The notes under the pieces are model-generated. The model had not been told where the DNA came from. It searched no databases and was given only the letters and a program-made list of their open reading frames with translations. From contig JAAYYF010000139.1 in the NCBI GenBank assembly GCA_012515535.1, forward strand, positions 1 through 64,000: DNA of 64,000 nt. The letters are read 5' to 3'. A program made the translations under genes and the position numbers. The DNA comes from Deinococcales bacterium. GTDB taxonomy: Bacteria > Deinococcota > Deinococci > Deinococcales > Trueperaceae. Positions 27,605-35,154 of this stretch are shown in pieces; position 1 is the first letter of the stretch, and each line of letters opens with the position of its first letter.

Positions 27605-28864
27605 TTACTCGGTGGGGATCTCCGAGCCGGTCTGGACCTGGACGCTCACGATGTCGCCGCCCACGTACTGCCAGATCTCGACGGGCGTCACGACGTCGCC
27701 GAGGTCGTCGAAGTCGACCTCGCCGGCGGCGCCGGTGTAGTTGATGGCGGTGCCTTCCGCGAGGAGCTGCATGGCGCGCTCGAACTCGCCCACGCCGACG
27801 ACCTCGCCGTCGGGGTTGGCGACCTCGCGCATGCGCTCGCGCACGTTGTCGCTGTTGACCTCGACGCCGTCGACGATGGCCTTGGCGATGGCCAGGCCGA
27901 TCACGGCCATGCCGTCGTAGGCGGTGTCGATGTACGGCAGCGGCGGGCGCTCGCCGTACTTGGCCTCGAAGGCGTCGGAGAACGCCACGTAGCCGCCCCA
28001 CTCGGGGTCGGCGCCGGGGGCGGTGCCGTAGAGCCCCTCGACCACGTCGGCGCCGACGGCGCCGATGATGTCGACCGACTTGGTGCCGTCGGTGAACTGC
28101 CAGCTGTTGTAGCCGAAGAGGTCACGCGCTTCCGCCATGTAGACGGTGGCCTGGCCCGGGTAGCTGGCGGAGAGCACGACGCCGGGGTCGCCGGCGAGCG
28201 CCTGCTCGAGGAGCGCGGCGTAGGTCGGCTGCGGCTCCTCGGGGTGCGCCACCTTGGCGGTGATGGTGCCGCCGCGGGCGGTGAAGGCCCGCTCGAAGGC
28301 GTCGGCGAGGCCCTGGCCGTAGGGGTTGTTCACGTAGATGATGGCGGCGGTGTCGAAGGAGTGGCCCTCGACGATCTCGCCGCGGGCGAGCTGGGCGCCG
28401 ACGATGCCCTGCAGGGCGTCGGAGGCGACCGTACGGAAGATGTAGTCGCCGTCGTCGGGCAGCATGGCCACGAGCGGCGAGGTGGAGGCGGGCGACACCA
28501 TGATCACGCCGCTGGGGATGGCGACCGACTCGGCCACCGACACCGTGACGCCGCTCGAGAGAGCGCCCACGATGGCGATCACGCCGTCGGTGTTGACGAG
28601 CTTGCGGGCGCGGTCGACGCCGACGGACGGCACCGTGGCGCTGTCCTCGGTGACGAGCTCGACGATGGGGCCGCCGAGCACCGCCGAGGCGGCGGCGTTC
28701 AGCTCATCGACGGCGAGCATGACGCCGTTGTTGATGGCGGGGCCGAACTCGGCCAGCGCGCCGGTGAACGCCATGAGCGAGCCGACCTTGGACACGGGCG
28801 GGGTCTGCGCCGACGCGAAGCCGACGAGCGCAGCGACGAGAAGCCAAACCAACCTCTTCTGCAC
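27605..28864 (-). CDS. Periplasmic branched-chain amino acid-type binding protein
   Basis: The 419-residue secreted solute-binding protein has a signal peptide (KRLVWLLVAALVGFASA, then QTPPV). The type I periplasmic fold of the LivJ/LivK/amide-binding group is indicated by VGSLMAFTGALAEFGPAINNG, VIAIVGALSSGVTVSVA and AAIIYVNNPYGQG. It is convergent to livGFHM and probably delivers ligand to that transporter. The exact amino acid or amide is not readable. AGGAGG stands 6 bases before the GTG start. Confidence 0.93.
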   Translation of the reverse strand: MQKRLVWLLVAALVGFASAQTPPVSKVGSLMAFTGALAEFGPAINNGVMLAVDELNAAASAVLGGPIVELVTEDSATVPSVGVDRARKLVNTDGVIAIVGALSSGVTVSVAESVAIPSGVIMVSPASTSPLVAMLPDDGDYIFRTVASDALQGIVGAQLARGEIVEGHSFDTAAIIYVNNPYGQGLADAFERAFTARGGTITAKVAHPEEPQPTYAALLEQALAGDPGVVLSASYPGQATVYMAEARDLFGYNSWQFTDGTKSVDIIGAVGADVVEGLYGTAPGADPEWGGYVAFSDAFEAKYGERPPLPYIDTAYDGMAVIGLAIAKAIVDGVEVNSDNVRERMREVANPDGEVVGVGEFERAMQLLAEGTAINYTGAAGEVDFDDLGDVVTPVEIWQYVGGDIVSVQVQTGSEIPTE

Positions 28865-28917
28865 GTTCTCCTCCTAGGGTGACGAACGTCGAGTTGTAGA
28901 CCTGCGGCGGTTGACGC

Positions 28918-28946
28918 ATCGTAAGGAACCCCATATTCCCTGTCAA
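28918..28946 (-). promoter_or_regulatory. Sigma-70 promoter of the liv binding-protein gene
   Basis: On the minus strand TTGACA (28941-28946) and TACGAT (28918-28923) are separated by exactly 17 bases. The start codon is about 50 bases downstream. Confidence 0.8.
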
Positions 28947-29077
28947 CGCCGCTCTGGGGCGGACGAAGGAACGGTGAAGGCGGGCTGAGGAACGCACGGG
29001 CGGAGCGCGACCCCGCACTCGTGCACGCGGAAGTGACCAAACGTCACCCCGAACCTGAACATCCGGACGCTTCCTGC

Positions 29078-29105
29078 TTGACAGATGCCCACCATGTGCT
29101 ACCGT
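29078..29105 (+). promoter_or_regulatory. Sigma-70 promoter of glnA
   Basis: TTGACA (29078-29083) and TACCGT (29100-29105) are spaced by 16 bases. The GTG start is 68 bases after the expected transcript start. Confidence 0.65.
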
Positions 29106-29179
29106 TTCGTCGGACGTCATGTTGCAGATGGCCACTTGGCCAGGCAGGCGTCAGAGAGACGAACCACCTAGGAGGCGTT

Positions 29180-30520
29180 GTGGCTTACGACCGGCAAGAC
29201 GTCATGCAGCTCCTCAAGGAACACGACGTAGCGTTCCTTAGGCTCCAGTTCACCGACATCCTCGGACGCAACAAGAACGTCGAGGTGCCGGCCTCCCAGT
29301 TCGAGAAGGCGCTCGACGGCGAGATCATGTTCGACGGCTCGTCGATCCAGGGCTTCACCCGCATCGAGGAGTCCGACATGCTGCTGCGGCCGGACTTCGA
29401 CACGTTCCTGCTCCTGCCGCCGGCCATCGAGGGCAACGTGCCCGGCCAGGTGGCGCGCTTCATCTGCGAGATCGACCAGCCCGACGGCACGCCCTTCCCC
29501 GGCGACCCGCGCCAGGTGCTCAAGCGTCAGATCGAGAGGCTGCGCGCCATGGGCTACGACGACCTCTACATCGGCGTCGAGCCCGAGTTCTACCTGTTCA
29601 AGCGCACGCCCGACGGCGCTCCCACGGTCGTCACCAACGACGGCGCCGGCTACTTCGACCTGGCGCCCGTCGACCGCGGCGAGGACGCGCGGCGCGACAT
29701 GGTCAACGCGCTCGTCGAGCTGGGCTTCGAGATCGAGGCGGCGCACCACGAGGTGGGCCCGGGCCAGCACGAGATCGACTTCAAGTACGCCGACGCGGTG
29801 AAGACCGCCGACGCCATCCAGACGTTCCGCACCGTGGTCAAGCGCATCGCCATGAACCACGGGCTGCACGCCACCTTCATGCCCAAGCCCGTGGAGGGGC
29901 TGGCCGGCTCCGGGATGCACACCCACATGAGCATCTTCAAGGACGGCAGGAACGCCTTCTTCGACCCTGACGCCGAGTACCAGCTGAGCCGCGAGGCGCT
30001 CGCCTGGATCGGCGGCGTGCTCGAGCACGCCCCGGGCATGGTGGCCGTCACCAACCCCACGGTGAACAGCTACAAGCGCCTGGTGCCGGGCCACGAGGCG
30101 CCCACCAACATCGCCTGGTCGGTGTCGAACCGCAGCGCCATGATCCGCATCCCGGCTCGGCGCGGCAACAGCACCCGCGCCGAGCTGCGCATGCCCGACC
30201 CGTCGGCCAACCCCTACCTGGCGCTGGCGGCCATCGCGGCGGCGGGCATCGACGGCCTGCAGCGCGACGTGGTCCCGCCGCCCCCGATCAACCGCAACAT
30301 CTACCAGATGAGCGTGCGCGACCGCCGGCGCCACAAGATCAAGGACCTGCCCATGAACCTGCGTGAGGCGGTGGCCAGCCTGCGCCGCGACCGCGTGATC
30401 GCCGAGGCGCTGGGCGACCACGTGTTCAAGGGCCTGGTCGAGGCCAAGACCCAGGAGTACGACGAGTACCGCATCGCCGTGCACGACTGGGAGCGCGAGC
30501 GCTACCTGGCGGAGTACTGA
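29180..30520 (+). CDS. glnA: Glutamine synthetase, type I
   Basis: The enzyme makes glutamine from glutamate and ammonia. The 446-residue protein from the GTG at 29180 has AGGAGG 5 bases upstream. Signatures include FDGSSIQGFTRIEESDM, EPEFYLF, HHEVGPGQHEIDFKY, GSGMHTHMS and RIPARRGNSTRAELRMPDP. The compact length near 445 is the form found in firmicutes and thermophiles, usually regulated by feedback and a repressor instead of adenylylation; that is inference. The in-frame extension upstream overlaps the promoter and is rejected. Confidence 0.97.
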   Translation: MAYDRQDVMQLLKEHDVAFLRLQFTDILGRNKNVEVPASQFEKALDGEIMFDGSSIQGFTRIEESDMLLRPDFDTFLLLPPAIEGNVPGQVARFICEIDQPDGTPFPGDPRQVLKRQIERLRAMGYDDLYIGVEPEFYLFKRTPDGAPTVVTNDGAGYFDLAPVDRGEDARRDMVNALVELGFEIEAAHHEVGPGQHEIDFKYADAVKTADAIQTFRTVVKRIAMNHGLHATFMPKPVEGLAGSGMHTHMSIFKDGRNAFFDPDAEYQLSREALAWIGGVLEHAPGMVAVTNPTVNSYKRLVPGHEAPTNIAWSVSNRSAMIRIPARRGNSTRAELRMPDPSANPYLALAAIAAAGIDGLQRDVVPPPPINRNIYQMSVRDRRRHKIKDLPMNLREAVASLRRDRVIAEALGDHVFKGLVEAKTQEYDEYRIAVHDWERERYLAEY

Positions 30521-30611
30521 CGGCCGGGGCCGGCGGCCGGCGGCCCCGCGCCGGCCGCCGGCGCCTCCCATCCGACGCCCGGCCCCGCCCCGGCTTGCGA
30601 TACTCGGACGC

Positions 30612-31142
30612 GTGAGAGCTTCGGACCGAGACCCCACGGCGCGCGCCGCCCGGGTCCGCCCCTTCCGCGTGCTCGGGGTGGACCCGGGCCTCGCCAACCT
30701 CGGCCTGGGGGTCGTCGAGGAGGAGCGGCGCGAGGCGCGGCTCGTGGCCAGCGAGCTGGTGACGACCTCGCCGCGCATGGCGCAAGCCGAGCGCCTGCTC
30801 GAGATCCGCGTCCGCCTGCAGGCGTTCGTGACCGCGCACGCGCCCCACGCGCTGGCCATCGAGTCGCAGTTCCTGAGCCGGCAGCGCGACGTGTCGTTCC
30901 GCGTGGGCCAGGCCGTGGGCGTGGTGCTCCTCACCGCCGCCGAGCTCGGCCTGAGCGTCCACGAGTACGGTCCCTCGCAGGTGAAGCAGGCGCTGGTGGG
31001 CACCGGGCGCGCCGACAAGGCGCAGGTGGCGTTCATGGTGCGGGCGCTGCTGAAGCTGCCCGCCACGCCCAAGAGCGACCACGTCGCCGACGCCCTGGCG
31101 CTGGCGCTCACCCACCTGCAGAGCCGCCGCGTGCCGGGCTGA
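30612..31142 (+). CDS. ruvC: Holliday junction resolvase RuvC
   Basis: This endonuclease cuts Holliday junctions during recombination repair. The 176-residue protein carries the acidic active site: D24 in LGVDPGLANLG, E84 in LAIESQF, and D156/H157 with D160 in KSDHVADALALA. The GTG start has a GATACT box 7 bases upstream and no ribosome-binding site, so the mRNA may be leaderless. ruvA and ruvB are not in the window. Confidence 0.93.
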   Translation: MRASDRDPTARAARVRPFRVLGVDPGLANLGLGVVEEERREARLVASELVTTSPRMAQAERLLEIRVRLQAFVTAHAPHALAIESQFLSRQRDVSFRVGQAVGVVLLTAAELGLSVHEYGPSQVKQALVGTGRADKAQVAFMVRALLKLPATPKSDHVADALALALTHLQSRRVPG

Positions 31143-31191
31143 GCCTCACACCCGCGGCGCGAACGCGCCCCGACCGCGGTTCGGCCGCGTC

Positions 31192-33888
31192 TCAGCCGCG
31201 GCGGCGGCGCGCGCGGCGCCGCGCCGCTGAGCCGCGTGGGCCGGCGAGCAGCGCTCCCGCGCCCCGGCGTCGTGCTCTCCGCCAGCTACCCTGACCCGCT
31301 CCCCCGCGCTCTCCCTGCGGCGCGGCGGCCTCCGCCGCCACCGCGGGCTCCAGGCGCACCTCCAGGAACGCGCGCGCCTCGTACGGCCCCAGCTCGAGCC
31401 ACAGCCCGTCGCGCGCCACCTCGTCGGCCGGCGCCCGCAGCGTGGCGCCGTCGCTGGCGCGCAGCGCCACCACCTGGCCCGGCCGCGCCTGCACGCCGAG
31501 CGCGCTCGCCAGGTCCTCCTCGCGCAGGGCGTCGCCCGCGCGGAACGGCGCGCTGCGCCGCACGCGCCCGGCCACGGCGCGCGGGCCGTTGTTGTAGGCC
31601 ACCAGCGTGCGCTCGGCACCGCGGCCGTTCACGACCACGAAAGCGTCCTCGACCACGCCGGCCGCGCCCTCCAGGTCGAAGAGCCGGAAGCGCTCGGCCC
31701 CGGCGAACAGCTCCCGGCGCGCCAGCAGGGGCGCCACCTGGCGCTGGTGCCGCTCGACGTGATCCTCGCGCGGCGCCTCGTCGAGGCGCGGGCGCGCGTA
31801 CTCCATGCCGTACTTCTCGCGCAGGCCCTCGACCTGGCCGTGGGCGAACAGCGGCAGCCCCGGCAGCGCGGCCATCAGGACGGCCACGCCGAACGCCTTG
31901 TCGCCGTCGCCGTACCGCACCGCCACCGGCTCCTCGTCGGGGTTGCTCATGTAGTTGACGAAGCGCTCGAGCACGCGCGGCTCCAGCGCCAGGTAGCGCT
32001 TGAGGTAGGCGCGGTGGGCGGCGTTCTCCTCCGCCGCCGTCATGTGCATGAAGGCGCTGTTGTAGACGCGGTTCATGCCGAGGCTGCGGACGAAGTACAC
32101 CTCCATCAGCCAGAACGCCTCCGCCAGCAGCATCGTGCCGGGCGCCTCCGCCGCCAGGCGCTCGACGAGCTCGCGCCAGAACTCGCGCGGCATGCGCCGC
32201 GCGAACTCCCGCTCGTCGAGCGCGTGCGCGGCGCGCGAGGGGACCGCGCCCCCCTCGCCCGGCGCCGGGTGCCACAGGCGCCTCACGTGGCGGCGGGCGA
32301 GCGTCATGGCGGCGTCGAGCCGGATGATCGGGAAGCGGCGCGCCACCGCCACCGTCACGTCGATCACCGCGTGGCGCACGTCCTCGCGCAGGAAGTCGAG
32401 CTGCGCGGTGTCGTTCCACGGCAGGCCCGTGCCGTCGTTGCCGTGGTAGAGGTAGCGCCGCTCGCCGGTGGCCGCGTCCACGCGCTCGAACACCACGGCC
32501 GCGTCGGAGCCGTCGTAGTATCCGTCCTCGAGCCGCAGCTGCACGCGCGGGTCGCTCGACAGGTCGGGGCCCGAGAACGCGTAGCTCGGGTAGGGCGGCG
32601 CCTCCAGCTGCAGGTAGCGCTCGGGGTGCTCCACCACCCAGCGCGCGTCGATGGCCGTGTGGTTCGGCACCATGTCGCAGGCGAGCCTGAGGCCGTGGGC
32701 CGCGGCGCGCGCGGCCAGGCGCTCGAGCGCCGCGTCGCCGCCGAGCTCCGGCGCCACGCGGTAGTCGTAGACGCTGTAGGCGCTGGCCTCGGCCTCGGGC
32801 TGCCCGCGCAGGCGCTTGATGGTGCGCGACGCCAGGCTCCGCTGCCACACCCCCACGAGCCACAGGGCGTTGAAGCCGCGCTCGGCCAGCTCGGCGAGCG
32901 CCTCGTCGGGCACCTGGTCGAGCCGCTCCACCTGGCGCCCGAAGCGCGCCGAGAGCTGCGCCAGCCACACGAAGACGCTCTTGGCGACGAGCACCACCCC
33001 CGGCATCCAGGCGGCGTCGGGGGTGAAGGCGACCGGCTCGGCGGCCGCCAGCGCGGCCGCCGGGTCGGGGGGCGGGGGCGGGCCGGGCGCGTGCCCGCCG
33101 CGCGTCAGCGCCTCGGCGAGCAGGTCGCTAGCGCGCAGCGCCCGCCGCACGGCGCGCGGGTGGCGCTCGTCGAGGTACGGCCGCCAGTGCCTCAGCGCCT
33201 CGCGCAGCTGCTCGAGGAGCGAGGCGGGGGCGCGCTCCTGCGGGGCCAGGAGGAGCCGCAGGAGGCCGGAGCTCGTCGCCTCCGGGGCGCGGGCGTCGAC
33301 CCGCTGCGCGCGGCGGCCGCCGTCGGGGAGGCCGGCGCCGTGCTGTCGCGCGGCCGCGCCGCCTCCGGCGCCGAGCTCGTGCTCGATGGCGGCCACGGCC
33401 GCCGCGTAGGCGCCGCCGCCGGTCAGCTCGGGCGCGACGAACAGCTGCCGCAGCGCGCCGAGCGCCGGGTTGCGGTGGGCGAGCTCGAGCAGCAGCAGCT
33501 CCTCGAGCGGCTCGCCCGCAGCCTCGACGGTGGGGTCGGCGGGCTCGAAGGCGCGCTCGAGCCCCGCGAGCAGGCCGCGGGCGGCGTCCGGCCCCACCGC
33601 GCCCTCGAGGCGCGCCCAGGCGCGCCGGAACGGCCGGTCGCCGGTGGGTCCGGGGTACGCCTCGATCAGCGCGTGCATCAGCTCGTGCAGCGCCACCGCC
33701 GCCACGAGCTCGGCGCCGCTGGCGCCGCCGCCCAGCCGCGCGGCCCAGGCGTACGCGGCGGCCGGGTCGAGCTCGAGCACGCGGCCGTAGAGGCCGAAGC
33801 GCGCGGCCGGCAGGCCCAGGCGCTGGCGCGCGGCGCGCGTCACGTGCAACGCCCGCGCCCGCCGGCTACCCGCCCTGGCCTCACGCAT
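31192..33888 (-). CDS. GH13 alpha-amylase-family protein with an N-terminal HELMH-containing domain
   Basis: The C-terminal two thirds is a GH13 barrel: DMVPNHT (D405-T411), nucleophile D525 in RLDAAMT, acid/base E590 in LLAEAFW and D651 in NPDEEP. The usual NHD triplet of region IV is replaced by NPD. The first 300 residues have no known glycosidase domain but contain HELMH (68-72) followed by a long helix and a Glu-rich segment, as in small zinc metallopeptidases. No signal peptide is visible, so an intracellular glucan-processing role is likely. The last 45 residues are Arg/Gly/Ala-rich. The ATG at 33888 follows GGAGCGAGG. The length is 898 residues. Confidence 0.85.
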   Translation of the reverse strand: MREARAGSRRARALHVTRAARQRLGLPAARFGLYGRVLELDPAAAYAWAARLGGGASGAELVAAVALHELMHALIEAYPGPTGDRPFRRAWARLEGAVGPDAARGLLAGLERAFEPADPTVEAAGEPLEELLLLELAHRNPALGALRQLFVAPELTGGGAYAAAVAAIEHELGAGGGAAARQHGAGLPDGGRRAQRVDARAPEATSSGLLRLLLAPQERAPASLLEQLREALRHWRPYLDERHPRAVRRALRASDLLAEALTRGGHAPGPPPPPDPAAALAAAEPVAFTPDAAWMPGVVLVAKSVFVWLAQLSARFGRQVERLDQVPDEALAELAERGFNALWLVGVWQRSLASRTIKRLRGQPEAEASAYSVYDYRVAPELGGDAALERLAARAAAHGLRLACDMVPNHTAIDARWVVEHPERYLQLEAPPYPSYAFSGPDLSSDPRVQLRLEDGYYDGSDAAVVFERVDAATGERRYLYHGNDGTGLPWNDTAQLDFLREDVRHAVIDVTVAVARRFPIIRLDAAMTLARRHVRRLWHPAPGEGGAVPSRAAHALDEREFARRMPREFWRELVERLAAEAPGTMLLAEAFWLMEVYFVRSLGMNRVYNSAFMHMTAAEENAAHRAYLKRYLALEPRVLERFVNYMSNPDEEPVAVRYGDGDKAFGVAVLMAALPGLPLFAHGQVEGLREKYGMEYARPRLDEAPREDHVERHQRQVAPLLARRELFAGAERFRLFDLEGAAGVVEDAFVVVNGRGAERTLVAYNNGPRAVAGRVRRSAPFRAGDALREEDLASALGVQARPGQVVALRASDGATLRAPADEVARDGLWLELGPYEARAFLEVRLEPAVAAEAAAPQGERGGAGQGSWRRARRRGAGALLAGPRGSAARRRARRRRG

Positions 33889-34260
33889 CCCTCGCTCCGA
33901 GCCTCCTCGGCGAAGCTTAGCACCGGCAGACACGTGCCCCACGCGAGCGCACCGCAGCCGGCGCGGTCGGTACCGGTAGAATCCGGAGCAGGTGAAGGGA
34001 GCGACCTTGGGAACCACAGCGCCTCCGGCCGCCGCGGCCGACACGAAGCGGGCGCCACGCACGGCGTGCGAGGGCCACGGGGGCCCGGCCGCCCCGCGGG
34101 CGGGACGCAGGCGCGCCGGCCTGCGCCGCGCGGGCCGTGGCGGGCGGCGCCCGGCACGGCGGCCTCGCCCCGCCCGTAGGACAGTGGGGCCCATGAGCAG
34201 CACGGCACTCCACGAGCCAGCGACCCGCCACGCCGTGGCGCCAGCGCGGCCGGGGGCGGC
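33889..34260. other. Divergent region between the GH13 gene and the cohesin-like lipoprotein gene
   Basis: It holds a TAAGCT -10 box for the GH13 gene on the minus strand (33914-33919) and a TAGAAT box on the plus strand (33977-33982). A weakly supported small frame (33992-34264) fills the rest. Nothing else was recognised. Confidence 0.5.
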
Positions 34261-34264
34261 ATGA
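33992..34264 (+). CDS. Possible small Arg/Ala-rich protein upstream of the lipoprotein gene
   Basis: A 90-residue frame begins with GTG, has GGAG 3 bases upstream and a TAGAAT box 9 bases before the start, and ends in an ATGA overlap with the lipoprotein gene. These are signs of a real coupled gene. Against it, the product is very low complexity (runs of Arg, Ala and Pro) and its third codon positions are less GC-rich than in neighbouring genes. It may simply be leader sequence. Confidence 0.3.
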   Translation: MKGATLGTTAPPAAAADTKRAPRTACEGHGGPAAPRAGRRRAGLRRAGRGGRRPARRPRPARRTVGPMSSTALHEPATRHAVAPARPGAA

Positions 34265-35154
34265 GCCGCTCGCGCCGGACGCGTGCGGCCGCGCTGACGC
34301 TGGCGCTCGCGACGCTGCTGGCGGGGCTGGCCGCCTGCGCCGGCGAGTTCGACACGCCCGGCGAGGCGCTGAGGCTGGTCCAGCCCACGCTGCAGAACGC
34401 GGTGCTGCGCGAGCCGTACGCGGCGCAGCTGCACGCCGTCGGGGGCCTGAGGCCGTACAGCTTCGAGCTCGAATCGGGCGCGCTGCCGGCCGGCGTCACG
34501 CTGCAGAGCGGCAGCCTGCGCGGCACCCCCACCGAGACCGGCGACTTCGTGTTCATGGTCGCCGTCTCCGACGCCAACCTCAACAAGGTCGTGCAGGAGT
34601 ACCGCCTGCGCGTGACCGAGGTGCCTCCGCCCACGATCGCCTTCGGCGCGCCGCAGACCGAGCTGCGCGACGCCGTGACGCTGCGCGCACGCGTGGCGGA
34701 CGCCCGCGAGCTGAGCGCCGTGCGCACGCTCGTGCGCTGGGACCCCGCGGCGTTCCGCCTCGCGAGCGGCCCCACCGCGAGCGGGCGCGGGCTGGCGCTG
34801 CTGTACCGCGAGGGCGACGGCGAGCTGCAGGTCGACCTGGCGGCCCTCGGCACCACCATCGACAGCGAGCGCGAGCTGTTCTCCTTCACGCTCGAGCCCC
34901 TGGTCACGCCCACCACGCTGCAGCTCGAGCACCAGACCGAGTTCCTGACCGCCGCCAGCGACCCTGCGCGGCAGCACCACTTCGCGCGCGGCAGCGAGGG
35001 TCGGCGGGGGGTCACCCCGCGGGCGGGCGAGGGCGACCCCACCCAGCCCGGAGCCGCGGACGACGGCTACGACGACGGTCTCGACGACGGCGCTGGCACG
35101 GACGAGGACGAGCCCGCGGGGCCCGCCGACCCCGGCGCCGAGGAGGCGCGATGA
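34261..35154 (+). CDS. Lipoprotein with Ig-like and cohesin-like domains
   Basis: The 297-residue protein has a lipobox at L23-A-A-C26, so it should be lipid-anchored at the cell surface. Residues about 46-118 are a putative Ig/cadherin-like domain (RPYSFELESGALPAGVTL, GSLRGTPTETGDF). Residues about 126-231 have the strand pattern of a cohesin, including LVRWDPAAFRL, where cohesins have YDPxxL, and ELFSFTLEPL. An acidic tail follows. Its stop overlaps the next start (ATGA), and the next protein carries a dockerin. The cohesin call is by pattern and less sure than the dockerin. Confidence 0.7.
   Translation: MSRSRRTRAAALTLALATLLAGLAACAGEFDTPGEALRLVQPTLQNAVLREPYAAQLHAVGGLRPYSFELESGALPAGVTLQSGSLRGTPTETGDFVFMVAVSDANLNKVVQEYRLRVTEVPPPTIAFGAPQTELRDAVTLRARVADARELSAVRTLVRWDPAAFRLASGPTASGRGLALLYREGDGELQVDLAALGTTIDSERELFSFTLEPLVTPTTLQLEHQTEFLTAASDPARQHHFARGSEGRRGVTPRAGEGDPTQPGAADDGYDDGLDDGAGTDEDEPAGPADPGAEEAR

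Larger units (their letters stand above)
28865..29179. other. Divergent regulatory region between the liv binding protein and glnA
   Basis: This 315-base stretch has no gene. It holds a near-consensus promoter for each direction (28918-28946 minus, 29078-29105 plus). About 130 bases between the two promoters show no clear element. Confidence 0.7.

Noticed and set aside
29021-29179. In-frame upstream extension of glnA
   Set aside because: It would include the TTGACA promoter; the GTG at 29180 follows AGGAGG and gives the standard protein.
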